Part shown: piece after piece, positions 19,001 through 26,608 of the stretch | How positions within the stretch are numbered: the stretch's first letter is position 1 | Layout of the letters: each line of letters starts with the position of its first letter | DNA from: Faecalibacillus intestinalis | GTDB taxonomy: Bacteria; Bacillota_I; Bacilli_A; Erysipelotrichales; Coprobacillaceae | Direction: 5' to 3' | Assembly: GCF_003024685.1 (NCBI RefSeq) | Contig: NZ_PYLQ01000001.1 | Coordinates: forward strand, 1-64,000 | DNA: 64,000 nt | Made by a program: the position numbers and the translations under genes | The notes under the pieces: generated by a model | The model's database searches: none | The model's input: only the letters and a program-made list of their open reading frames with translations | What the model was told of the DNA's origin: nothing

Positions 19001-19489
19001 GATGCCATCAATGTAAGAATGCATAAAGATGAAAAGCCTGAAGAAGAGGTTAAAAACTTAAATGTGAGTGTAGATGGTTATATTCCTGATGACTATGTAG
19101 AAAGTGATTATGAAAAACTTGAATTGTATCAAAGTTTAGATAAAGCAAAAACAATGAGTGAACTTAATAGTTTAAAAGCGGAATTTGATGATTATTATGG
19201 AAATTTACCGGAAGCTATTTTAACATTGATTGAAAAGAGAAAACTTGAAATTCTTTCACATTATTCTATTATTGAAGATATTAAAGATTCTGGTAAACAA
19301 CTAGAAATTATCTTTTCACCAAACGCTTTTGAAACAATTTCAGGTGATAAATTATTCTTGCTTGCTAATCAACTTTTTACAAAGCCAGCCTTTAAATCTT
19401 TAGATAATAAAATAACAATTAAAATCAATAAACATGATCAATGGCTTAATCGTTTAAATGAGTTTATTGAAACGTTATCAAAAAAATAA
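16061..19489 (+). CDS. mfd: Transcription-repair coupling factor
   Basis: This 1142-residue protein has the complete Mfd domain order. A UvrB-homology region (about 1-330) comes first, then the RNA-polymerase-interacting CarD/TRCF domain starting near YVVHDSYGIGQYLGI (about 485). The superfamily 2 translocase motifs follow (GDVGFGKTE Walker A near 630 and DEEQRFG Walker B near 730), then GRVGRS and the C-terminal TRCF domain. It removes stalled RNA polymerase and recruits UvrA for strand-specific repair. It ends at a strong terminator and likely belongs to the pulA-pth-mfd unit. Confidence 0.97.
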   Translation: MKKILHLLKDNKAFNALLNKQNIVVNSSNSEALLIASAFLTLKKDMLIVKSNQYEANLLYKQVSQMIDEALYFPVDESYRIESLAASGELLGQRLGTMYQLTRPGPHLLISHGHSVMRYVPTVDVFKKNCMTLKVGDHIDVYDLQRFLAQAGYMHTTRVDQPFYFSKRGGVVDIFSMQYDHPIRIDFFDDEIDYIKFFDEKTQRTIEKVDEIEIIPATDLLYLDQEVGSVVTQIKDSFEEQYQKMDDLFKDDFEEKIMIDIENLKAHATDSSQYAYYHLFKNVTSIKDYLDAPITILCQEEDIHFQIKNYISENFYYYQELSQSGRFLKDNQLYQDFDSIIKDNYQAINTFTTNKDDVVFLSHDVMFNRDDEKRVIQQINDYLKNSQILISLENKHQLQLMVELFDRHEMKYTLVGIDEVIYPGINLYVGKLASGLELIEEKVVILTAHELFGEVNVSKTKYFRFKDAKTLRNFQELNVGDYVVHDSYGIGQYLGIKTLDVKGYHKDYLYVAYAGDDTLYIPVEQFKMIRKYASADGKVPMIHALGSSKWTKAKQKAKNKIDDIADRLIELYAKRMSSPGFAFSKDNELQIDFENQFGYALTADQQRSVDEIKLDMEKPQPMDRLLCGDVGFGKTEVALRGAFKAILDHKQVAFLCPTTILSMQHFKTATERFKNFPVEIALLNRFTSSKEKKRILKEVKEGKIDLLIGTHRILSKDVAFNDLGLLVIDEEQRFGVKQKEKIKEYRETIDVLSLSATPIPRTLQMSLMGIRGLSKIDTPPKNRLPVQTYVVEKNNTLIKQVIERELARDGQVFYLYNRTDQIANVAYKISSTVPNAKVAIGHGQMDKNELEDVMLRFMNKEFNVLICTTIIETGIDIPNANTMIVEDADKFGLAQLYQIRGRVGRSERGAYAYLLYKKDKSIQDDALKRLKAIKEFTELGSGYKIAMRDLSIRGSGDILGGKQAGFIDDIGFEMYMKILQDAINVRMHKDEKPEEEVKNLNVSVDGYIPDDYVESDYEKLELYQSLDKAKTMSELNSLKAEFDDYYGNLPEAILTLIEKRKLEILSHYSIIEDIKDSGKQLEIIFSPNAFETISGDKLFLLANQLFTKPAFKSLDNKITIKINKHDQWLNRLNEFIETLSKK

Positions 19490-19494
19490 ACGAA

Positions 19495-19530
19495 AGAAAA
19501 GTACGACAAAACCGTACTTTTCTTTTTTAT
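19495..19530 (+). terminator. Terminator of the pulA-pth-mfd unit
   Basis: A perfect 11-bp stem (19495-19505 with 19513-19523) is followed by six T. Confidence 0.9.
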
Positions 19531-19535
19531 AAAAA

Positions 19536-19562
19536 AAGCAAGCCAAATAAAATGCCTTGCTT
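19536..19562 (-). terminator. Hairpin downstream of the minus-strand Rpn gene
   Basis: A 7-bp stem (19536-19542 with 19556-19562) is followed on the minus strand by a long T run, 24 nt after the Rpn stop codon. Confidence 0.65.
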
Positions 19563-19585
19563 TTTCTTGTTTATATATTAACTTA

Positions 19586-20338
19586 TTAATTAATGATTTT
19601 TAAAACGTCATCTTCGTTTGTGATATCAAAAATTGAAAGTGTTAATGTATTGAGTTTTTCTATTGAGCTATTTTGTATCGCTTGTTCGAGTTGATTTGAT
19701 ACATTTCCTAATTTTACTTTCAATAATGATAATACAGTTTTCTTTTCTCGTTTTTCACCTTCTTTTCTTCCTTCATTTCTAAATCCTTCTGCCATTCTTT
19801 CCATTCCTTCACACATATCGATTTCATCTCCTTCTGGTAAATCTCTAATTAAATCTAAACTTCCTGTAATGATGGCTGCATAAATAAAGTTATCTCTATT
19901 CATCTTTATTCTTCGGTGTAATCCTTCAAAGTTTCCTTTATACATCTCTTGGATAGCTTCTATAAAATATCTTGTTTGTTCATCTTTGATCTTACTGGTA
20001 TCTATTTCTTTGACATCAACAAATATAAATTTCCATTCATTTATATACGCTTTTAATTCTTCTGGTATATCAAAGTAATCATTTAATTCTAAAGGGGTAT
20101 TCCATTTCTTATCTCCTGTATAGAACACAAAACTTCCTACTGGATGGACTTCTTTTTTACTTTCAACTTGATTGATATAAGTTGTCGCATCATAGTTGAG
20201 TATGCGAAAGATCATATTTTTATCAAAAGTGCTTTGGTGTTCAATTCCGATAATCACATAATCTCCATGGATACCTGCTTTTCTTACGACATCCCGATAT
20301 CTTTTGATCTCTGTTGGATCATCTACATTTCCTATCAA
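19586..20338 (-). pseudogene. N-terminally truncated Rpn-family recombination-promoting nuclease
   Basis: The readable frame gives 250 residues beginning at TTG 20338. It contains the Rpn core GIHGDYVIIGIEHQS and RILNYDATTYINQV, part of the PD-(D/E)XK-type nuclease fold, and a basic, helical EGRKEGEKREKK tail region. Upstream in the same frame a TAA stands at 20354-20356, and further upstream codons continue coherently (ERRKKES, then stop, then NDLSTLIGN). The original start region, about 50-60 residues, is therefore missing and the frame carries a nonsense codon. There is no ribosome site before the TTG. Intact relatives act as DNA endonucleases promoting RecA-independent recombination; this copy is probably inactive. 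Confidence 0.7.
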
Positions 20339-20422
20339 GGTCGACAGATCATTTTAGCTTTCCTTTTTCCTTCTTTCAATGGACGGATAGTCCAATGAAT
20401 AATTGTTTCTTATACAATAAAG

Positions 20423-20452
20423 GCCTGTCAACAAATTATTTTGTCAACAGGC
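20423..20452 (-). terminator. Terminator of the YigZ-family gene
   Basis: A 13-bp stem (20440-20452 with 20423-20435, read on the minus strand), including two G-U pairs, is followed by a T-rich stretch. It lies 11 nt after the yigZ-like stop codon. Confidence 0.7.
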
Positions 20453-20463
20453 TAAATACATAT

Positions 20464-21063
20464 TTATTTTACAGGAACATATTCTTTTTTTATAAATTCT
20501 TTACTGTAACGATTACTTGTTAAATCTTGAATTGTATCAAAGAAAGATAAATCATCAATATAAAGACGATAAGTGACTTGTTCATCGTATTCTTTATTTA
20601 TACAATCAATGTCATTTACTTTTAATAGATGCTCAAATTTTTTAGTAAAACTATAATCAAGAGAAACATCATAGACATCGATTAAATGTTTTTCAACAAT
20701 ATTAGCTTCTTTTAAAGCATCAGCCACAGCTTGACTATAGGCGCGTGTTAAACCTCCAGCCCCTAATTTAATGCCTCCAAAATATCTTGTAACAATTGCA
20801 ATGATATTACTGAGTTCTTGTTTTTTTAAAACATTGAGCATTGGAAGACCTGCAGTACCTGATGGTTCTCCATCATCATTGGCTCTTTCTTTTGTACCTA
20901 CAAGATAGGCAACACAATTATGTGTAGCATCTTTATATTTTTCTTTATAATAATCAATAATTTCATTGATTTTTTCTTCATCATTTAAAGGAATGAGCGT
21001 ACAAATAAACTCTGATTTTTTAATGACTAATGTGTGTTCAGTTATTTTTTCAATAGATTTCAT
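20464..21063 (-). CDS. YigZ/IMPACT-family protein
   Basis: The 199-residue product matches the bacterial YigZ (UPF0029/IMPACT N-terminal) family: KKSEFICTLIP near the start, then THNCVAYLVG, the signature DDGEPSGTAGLPML (about 67-80), and TRYFGGIKLGAGGLTRAYS (about 95-113). The C-terminal half is a ferredoxin-like DUF1949 region. The biochemical role is not established; eukaryotic IMPACT proteins affect translational control. Start ATG 21063 follows AAGGTG. It is a single-gene unit with a terminator, divergent from degV. Confidence 0.9.
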   Translation of the reverse strand: MKSIEKITEHTLVIKKSEFICTLIPLNDEEKINEIIDYYKEKYKDATHNCVAYLVGTKERANDDGEPSGTAGLPMLNVLKKQELSNIIAIVTRYFGGIKLGAGGLTRAYSQAVADALKEANIVEKHLIDVYDVSLDYSFTKKFEHLLKVNDIDCINKEYDEQVTYRLYIDDLSFFDTIQDLTSNRYSKEFIKKEYVPVK

Positions 21064-21149
21064 TTTTTCACCTTCCGACTTTTATGATAACATAAAACTT
21101 TAAAAATAATCCATAATTTGTTATATTATATGAGGAAGAGGTGGAGAGT

Positions 21150-22016
21150 ATGGAAAAAATTGCTATATTAGCGGATAGTGGATGTCAAATTCCTGTAGGT
21201 TCAAGAGAAAATGAAGGAATATTTATTGCACCACTAACAATCACTATGGAAGGTAAAAGTTATTTAGATGATATTGAAATTCATAGTATAGATGTTTTTG
21301 AACGTATGGAAAAAGACGATATTATGGTGATGACTTCTCAACCATCAACAGGTTCACTGCAAGAAGCAGTTCAAAAAATCAAAGATCAAGGATATAGTCA
21401 TGTTATTGGTTTACCTATCGCTACAGGACTTTCTTCAACCATGAATGGAATGAAGCTTGCGTGTGATATGTTAGAAATGCCAGTAACATTAGTGGATACA
21501 AAAGGAACAGCAAGTAATCAAAAATATCTTGTAGAAGTAGCAGCAAAACTTGCTCATGAGGGAAAATCACCAGAAGAAATAAAAGATATTCTAGAAAAAC
21601 TTGTAGAAGATTCAGCAACGATTATTATGGTTCCTAATTTAGAGCATTTAAAAAAGGGAGGACGTATTACTCCTGCTGTTGCAGCGCTAGCTGGACTTTT
21701 AAAAATTGTGCCAATTATGAAATTAAACTATAGTTTAGGTGGTAAAATTGATAGTTTTGGTAAAGTAAGAACAGCTAAAAAAGCAAATTTAAAAATTATT
21801 GATCACATGGTCAATGAATGTAAGGTTAACAATAAGAATTATGTTTTTGCAATCGAACATGTTTTAAGTGAAGATCTAGCATTAGAAATGAAACAAAAAT
21901 TGATTGAACAAATTGGAGAATGTGAAATACTTGTAAGAGAATTACCAGCTGTGGTTGGAGCTCATATGGGTATTGGTGGTATTGGTTATCAATATATTAG
22001 AAAATACGAAGAGTAA
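21150..22016 (+). CDS. DegV-family fatty-acid-binding protein
   Basis: ATG 21150 is chosen because the in-frame GTG at 21141 lies inside the AGGAAGAGGTGG ribosome site. The product, 288 residues, has DegV features: ILADSGCQIP at the start, TSQPSTG (about residues 63-69), GLSSTMNG, the LKKGGRI motif and a C-terminal GAHMGIGGIG. DegV/FakB-type proteins carry fatty acids to the FakA kinase for phospholipid synthesis. FakA is not in this window. A MarR regulator follows after 13 nt and is probably co-transcribed, hinting at lipid-linked regulation. Confidence 0.9.
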   Translation: MEKIAILADSGCQIPVGSRENEGIFIAPLTITMEGKSYLDDIEIHSIDVFERMEKDDIMVMTSQPSTGSLQEAVQKIKDQGYSHVIGLPIATGLSSTMNGMKLACDMLEMPVTLVDTKGTASNQKYLVEVAAKLAHEGKSPEEIKDILEKLVEDSATIIMVPNLEHLKKGGRITPAVAALAGLLKIVPIMKLNYSLGGKIDSFGKVRTAKKANLKIIDHMVNECKVNNKNYVFAIEHVLSEDLALEMKQKLIEQIGECEILVRELPAVVGAHMGIGGIGYQYIRKYEE

Positions 22017-22029
22017 TAAGGAGAAAAAG

Positions 22030-22500
22030 ATGATACAAAGAGTAGATACGATAGAAACAGTTGTTGATGTTTTTAATATTGCGATGGATATACAGGAATT
22101 ATATTTAAAACAAGGGCCTTTTAAACAACTTTCGATGTCTGAAATGCATGTTTTAGAAGCTGTTGATAAAGAATCAAGTCCCTCAATGTCAGCTGTTGCA
22201 AATCATTTGAATGTAACACTTGGAACTCTTACGACAGCTGTTAAAAAAATTGTAGAAAAAGGTTTTCTTATTAAAGAAAAATCTACTCAAGATCAACGTA
22301 TTTATTACTTAAGATTAACAAATCAAGGAAAAGAAGCTTTGAAAGTTCATGAACAATTTCATCATGAATTAGACTCTATTTATAGAAATCGTATTCCTGA
22401 TGAAAGAGTAGAATGGGTTTTTTCAACATTAAGTGATATTTATAAAGATCTCGTTGTTTATCGAAATGAATTATTAAGAAGAAAAGATCAAAATAAGTAA
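22030..22500 (+). CDS. MarR-family transcriptional regulator
   Basis: The 156-residue product starts at ATG 22030 behind AAGGAG; an in-frame ATG at 21955 lies inside degV without a ribosome site. It shows the MarR winged helix: LSMSEMHVLEAV, then SMSAVANHLNVTLGTLTTAVKKIVEKGFL as helix-turn-helix, then the DQRIYYLRLTNQGKEAL wing. Pairing with a DegV protein suggests a FabT-like role in fatty-acid gene control, but this is inference. Ends at a clear terminator. Confidence 0.88.
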   Translation: MIQRVDTIETVVDVFNIAMDIQELYLKQGPFKQLSMSEMHVLEAVDKESSPSMSAVANHLNVTLGTLTTAVKKIVEKGFLIKEKSTQDQRIYYLRLTNQGKEALKVHEQFHHELDSIYRNRIPDERVEWVFSTLSDIYKDLVVYRNELLRRKDQNK

Positions 22501-22526
22501 AGTCAACATTACAAGTTGACTTTTTT
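22500..22526 (+). terminator. Terminator of the degV-marR unit
   Basis: An 8-bp stem (22500-22507 with 22515-22522) is followed by six T, starting at the marR stop codon. Confidence 0.85.
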
Positions 22527-22562
22527 GATGTTATAAAAAGATTGGATCATAAAATTCTATAC

Positions 22563-22589
22563 ATAATGAAAAGGAAATATCATAGCTTA
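22563..22589 (+). promoter_or_regulatory. Putative sporulation (sigma-E/K type) promoter of yqfC
   Basis: ATAAT (22563-22567), a 13-nt gap and CATAGCTTA (22581-22589) fit the ATA / CATANNNTA form of mother-cell sigma factors. The box starts 23 nt before the yqfC start codon, as in three other genes of this window. Confidence 0.6.
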
Positions 22590-22603
22590 TAATAGGTGAT
22601 AGA

Positions 22604-22795
22604 ATGCTTTGTATACAAAAAAATAGAATTTTAATTAAACATTATCAGTTGATTATTACATTAGAATCAACGATTTTTGAATGTAAAATGAATCAACAAA
22701 TTATTTCAATAAAAGGAAAAAATATTGAAATACGTTACTATAGTCAAGATGAAATTATGTTAATGGGTGAGTTTACATCAATTATATTTTCATGA
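22604..22795 (+). CDS. yqfC: YabP/YqfC-family sporulation protein
   Basis: The 63-residue product, all beta-type sequence, matches the YabP/YqfC fold: LESTIFECKMNQQIISIKGKNIEIRYYSQDEI followed by IMLMGEFTSIIFS. It is shorter than Bacillus YqfC (about 90 residues), lacking an N-terminal extension. The family is made in the mother cell under sigma-E; its molecular role is unknown. It is followed with a 4-nt overlap by yqfD, the order conserved in spore formers. GGTGAT lies before ATG 22604. The adjacent yqfD and phoH make the identification firm despite the small size. Confidence 0.75.
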   Translation: MLCIQKNRILIKHYQLIITLESTIFECKMNQQIISIKGKNIEIRYYSQDEIMLMGEFTSIIFS

Positions 22796-23700
22796 ATTTA
22801 GGCTATGATTATATTGTTATTGAAACAAATGATATTGTTTCATTTTTAAAAGAAACCAAAAAACATCAGCTCACACTTTTCCATTTACATCAACTTGATG
22901 CATTACGTTATTCATTTTACGTTCCTATTTATCAAAGATATATCACATCTTCTATGCATTTACCCATTCAAAAAAGTATAGGCCTACTTCATTATTTATT
23001 TCTTATCTTTAAATTTCCACAAATCATTTTTACACTCGCTTTTATAAGCACACTTTTTATTTTACCACATTATATTTATGACTATAAAATAACAGGCTCT
23101 CTTTCTATCGTGAACAATCAACTTCAAAAAGACCTCAATAAACAAATACAAATGATGCATCCTAAATTGACTTATCCTCAAATCAATAAACTTTATGATC
23201 ATTTAAAAAGAAAATATCAAAGCGAAATTGATTATTTAAATGTTTATCAAAAGGGAAGTGTTTTACATGTTGAATATACACCCGCTAGTCATAATCAAAA
23301 GACGGTCTTAAAATATCAAGATTATATCGCTAAAAAAGATGGGATTATTCGTCAATTGGATGTCAAACAAGGAAATGTTTTAGTTAAAGTGAATCAGTAT
23401 GTAAAAAAAGGAGATGTTTTGATTTCACATCAAATTGAAGATACGAAACAACAAATAAAAATGATTCCCACTTTAGGAAGTGTAGAAGCTTATACTTATC
23501 AATATATAGAGGCTTCATCATCAAATGTTAAAGATAAAGATATATTTGCGTATTTGCTTTTTAAAATAAGAAGTCAATTACCAAAGGATGTAAAAATTGA
23601 CAGGGAAAAAGTACTATCATATGATATAATAGAGAAGAAATATGTATTAAAGATGCAATATGTTTTTATAGAGAATATTGCAATTAGGGAGGATTCATGA
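22792..23700 (+). CDS. yqfD: Sporulation protein YqfD
   Basis: The 302-residue protein has one clear membrane segment (about 75-95, FKFPQIIFTLAFISTLFILP) and an extracytoplasmic-type region. That region includes a stretch with repeated turns (KKDGIIRQLDVKQGNVLVKVNQYVKKGDVLIS) typical of YqfD. Bacillus YqfD is near 400 residues, so this version is reduced. The family is required for normal sporulation in some species; its mechanism is unknown. It overlaps yqfC and phoH by 4 nt each (ATGA type), so the three are translated as a unit. Confidence 0.85.
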   Translation: MNLGYDYIVIETNDIVSFLKETKKHQLTLFHLHQLDALRYSFYVPIYQRYITSSMHLPIQKSIGLLHYLFLIFKFPQIIFTLAFISTLFILPHYIYDYKITGSLSIVNNQLQKDLNKQIQMMHPKLTYPQINKLYDHLKRKYQSEIDYLNVYQKGSVLHVEYTPASHNQKTVLKYQDYIAKKDGIIRQLDVKQGNVLVKVNQYVKKGDVLISHQIEDTKQQIKMIPTLGSVEAYTYQYIEASSSNVKDKDIFAYLLFKIRSQLPKDVKIDREKVLSYDIIEKKYVLKMQYVFIENIAIREDS

Positions 23701-24650
23701 AAGAAATTGTTAAGTTAGAAGCTTATAACATTGAACAACTTGTTAATTTATCTGGAGTAAAAGATGAAAATTTAGAAGTTTTAGAAGATCTTTTTCAAGT
23801 TGAAATTTCTTTAAGAGGAGATGAAATGTCAATTGTTGGAAGTCAACAACAAATTGAAAAAACTAAAAAAGTCATTTATTCTTTGTTAAAACTGATTGTT
23901 TCAGGGGTTTCTATTTCAAGAAGAGATGTTATCTATGCTCAAAAACTTGTAGAAAAAGATAAGTTGGATCAATTATCTGAACTTTATCATATAAAAATAG
24001 CTAGAACATATAATGGAAAACTTATTTATCCTAAAACATTAGGACAAAAGAGTTATTATTATGCTTTAAAAAATAACGATGTGGTTTTTGGGATAGGACC
24101 TGCGGGAACAGGAAAAACTTATTTAGCTGTTGTTTTTGCAGTAGCAGCTTTAAAAAATAATGAAGTAAAAAAAATAATTTTAACAAGACCAGCTGTTGAG
24201 GCAGGAGAAAATTTGGGATTTTTACCAGGAGATTTAAAAGAAAAAGTAGATCCTTATTTACGCCCTTTATATGATGCTTTATACGATATGTTAGGTGTTG
24301 AACAAACTGAAAAGCTTATGGAAAAAGGCGTTATTGAAATTGCACCTCTTGCTTATATGAGAGGTCGTACTTTAGAAGATGCTTATGTTATTTTAGATGA
24401 AGCGCAAAATACAACAGATAATCAAATGAAAATGTTTTTAACACGTTTAGGATTCAGATCAAAAATGATTGTAACAGGAGATATTTCACAAATCGATTTA
24501 CCAAGAAATACAACTTCTGGACTTATTCGTGCATTAGATATTTTAGAAGGGGTTAAAGGGATTTCATTTATTCATTTATCAGCGATGGATGTCGTAAGAC
24601 ACCCTGTTGTTCAAAGAATAATAGAAAGATACGATGGGAATAATGAATAA
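23697..24650 (+). CDS. phoH: PhoH-family ATPase (PhoL-type)
   Basis: The 317-residue product has an N-terminal KH-like region (about 1-110) and a PhoH ATPase domain with Walker A GPAGTGKTYLA (about 133-143). RPAVEAGENLGFLPGD and the Walker B segment AYVILDEAQNTT (about 231-242) follow. These are RNA-associated P-loop ATPases; the cellular function is unsettled, but in many Firmicutes the gene follows yqfD, as here. The usual partner ybeY is not downstream; a two-component pair follows instead. The end overlaps the response regulator by 8 nt. Confidence 0.93.
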   Translation: MKEIVKLEAYNIEQLVNLSGVKDENLEVLEDLFQVEISLRGDEMSIVGSQQQIEKTKKVIYSLLKLIVSGVSISRRDVIYAQKLVEKDKLDQLSELYHIKIARTYNGKLIYPKTLGQKSYYYALKNNDVVFGIGPAGTGKTYLAVVFAVAALKNNEVKKIILTRPAVEAGENLGFLPGDLKEKVDPYLRPLYDALYDMLGVEQTEKLMEKGVIEIAPLAYMRGRTLEDAYVILDEAQNTTDNQMKMFLTRLGFRSKMIVTGDISQIDLPRNTTSGLIRALDILEGVKGISFIHLSAMDVVRHPVVQRIIERYDGNNE

Positions 24651-25317
24651 TATATTATTAATTGAAGATGATATGTCCATCAATAAGATACTTGCCTATG
24701 AACTTAGAAAAAAAGGTTATTTAGTAGATAGTTTATATGATGGAAAAGAGGCTGTTTCGAAGATTTTAGAAAATGATTATGATCTTGTTTTGATTGATTG
24801 GATGCTTCCATATAAAGATGGTGTCTCTATTATTAAAGAAGTAAGACAAAATGATTATGTTAAACCACTTATTTTATTAACGGCACGCAGTGAACAAGAA
24901 GATATTATTAAAGGATTAGAAGCAGGAGCAGATGATTATTTAACAAAACCATTTCAATCAGCAGTTTTAATAGCGCGAATTGAAGCACATTTAAGAAGAC
25001 ATCATAAACATTTTTTAGATGAAATTAAATTTGAAGATGTTATGATGAATACTAAAAATCGAGAAGTGACAATTGATGATCATGTTATTGTTCTAACAAA
25101 AGTAGAATATGATTTATTAAAAATGTTTATGGAACATCCTAAAGAAGCTGTTTCTCGAGAAACTTTATTACAGTCTATATGGGGATTTCAATATGATGGA
25201 GATACACGTATTGTTGATGTTCATGTTTTTAAATTAAAAGGAAAGTTAAAAGAAAGTCGAGTTTCTTTTAAATCTGTAAGGGGAGTTGGATATAAGTTGG
25301 TGAAAAAAGATGACTAA
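24643..25317 (+). CDS. OmpR/PhoB-family response regulator
   Basis: ATG 24643 is preferred (MNNILLIEDD); an in-frame ATG three codons earlier is also possible. The 224-residue product has a receiver domain with acidic pocket D9-D10, phospho-acceptor D52 (LIDWMLPY), the conserved T (LLTARS) and K (LTKPF). A C-terminal winged helix (about 130-224, ending VRGVGYKLVKK) follows. It should be phosphorylated by the downstream kinase, which overlaps by 8 nt. The gene pair plus htrA suggests an envelope or phosphate stress response; the signal is not readable from sequence. Confidence 0.93.
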   Translation: MNNILLIEDDMSINKILAYELRKKGYLVDSLYDGKEAVSKILENDYDLVLIDWMLPYKDGVSIIKEVRQNDYVKPLILLTARSEQEDIIKGLEAGADDYLTKPFQSAVLIARIEAHLRRHHKHFLDEIKFEDVMMNTKNREVTIDDHVIVLTKVEYDLLKMFMEHPKEAVSRETLLQSIWGFQYDGDTRIVDVHVFKLKGKLKESRVSFKSVRGVGYKLVKKDD

Positions 25318-26563
25318 AAGTTATTTGAAAGTTGTATTGATGGGAGTTGTTACTTTATTACTTTGTTATTTTAATAAGGCTTACAGTCTTTATATTATGC
25401 TTCTTTTTATCTTTGTATGTGCAATCAATGCTTATCAATTAGAAAGTCATTATCAACGAATGGGACGTTTTTTTCAAAGAGAAAAGGATAATGAAATAAA
25501 GGAAGTAGAAATTGAAAATAAATATCATGAAAAGATATTAAGTCAATTGATTCGATCAATGAATTTACCGATGTTATTTATTGATAAAGAAGGGAAAATA
25601 GCTTTTACCAATCAAAGTTTTAGAAAAGGCTTTGAAATACCACATTTAAAAGGAAGATATTATAAAGATATATTTGTAGGTGAGATGCTTGATTTAGTAG
25701 ATCAATGCTATGTTTTTGAAAGACCATTATCGTCGGTTGTAAAAATACAGTCGAGATATTATCAAGTAGAATCTTCACCTGTTTTTTCTGATAAAGAACA
25801 TCTTATTTTTGATGGAACGATTGTTTTATTTACAGACGTTTCTAAAATGAAAGAAATTGAAGATATGCAAAAACAATTTTTATCAGATGTTTCTCATGAA
25901 CTTAAAACACCGATGTCAGCTATTATTGGAAGTGTAGAAATATTAAAAAGGGATGGTTTAGATTCACCAGAAATATTTCAAGAGTTTATGGATATCTTGT
26001 TGAAAGAAAGTTATCGTATGCAAAATATCATTAATGATATTTTAGAATTATCACGATTAGATCAAACAAGAGTTAAATTGGATTTTAAAGAATTAGATGT
26101 CAAAGCTGTTGTCAAAGAAAGTATTGATTTATTTGAGCCAATGGCTAAAGAAAAACATATTTCTCTTATTTATCATAATAAAATAGAAAAACCTGTTATT
26201 TTAGATTATTCAACGGTTAAAACAATTTTAAGTAATTTTATTTCTAATGCAATTAAATACTCTAATGATGGTGTTATTACAATTAAAACTAAAAAAGAAA
26301 ATAATATGTTTGTTTTAAGTGTACAAGATGAAGGAATGGGTATACCTAAAAATAAGCTGAATTATATTTATGATCGTTTTTATCAAGTAGATAAATCAAG
26401 AAGTTCAAAGATATCAACGGGACTTGGTTTAAGTATTGTTAAAAAAATCGTCGAATTGAATCAAGGAACGATCGATGTTGAAAGTACTTTAGGGCTAGGT
26501 TCGACTTTTACTGTCAAGTTGCCTATAAATCCCAAAGTTTCCCACAATGAGGATATAATTTAG
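25310..26563 (+). CDS. PhoR-like membrane sensor histidine kinase
   Basis: The 417-residue kinase has two close N-terminal membrane helices (about 5-22 and 26-42) with almost no external loop. A coiled linker and a PAS domain (about 84-185, MLFIDKEGKIAFTNQSF) come next. HisKA follows with phospho-His196 in FLSDVSHELKTP, then HATPase with N (SNFISNAIKY), DEGMGIP and GLGLSIV boxes. The lack of an extracellular sensor domain implies sensing in the membrane or through the PAS domain. It is translationally coupled with the regulator upstream; htrA follows 45 nt downstream. Confidence 0.93.
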   Translation: MTKSYLKVVLMGVVTLLLCYFNKAYSLYIMLLFIFVCAINAYQLESHYQRMGRFFQREKDNEIKEVEIENKYHEKILSQLIRSMNLPMLFIDKEGKIAFTNQSFRKGFEIPHLKGRYYKDIFVGEMLDLVDQCYVFERPLSSVVKIQSRYYQVESSPVFSDKEHLIFDGTIVLFTDVSKMKEIEDMQKQFLSDVSHELKTPMSAIIGSVEILKRDGLDSPEIFQEFMDILLKESYRMQNIINDILELSRLDQTRVKLDFKELDVKAVVKESIDLFEPMAKEKHISLIYHNKIEKPVILDYSTVKTILSNFISNAIKYSNDGVITIKTKKENNMFVLSVQDEGMGIPKNKLNYIYDRFYQVDKSRSSKISTGLGLSIVKKIVELNQGTIDVESTLGLGSTFTVKLPINPKVSHNEDII

Positions 26564-26608
26564 ACATATTTATTATTTATGATAATAGCATCAAAAGGAG
26601 GAAATATT

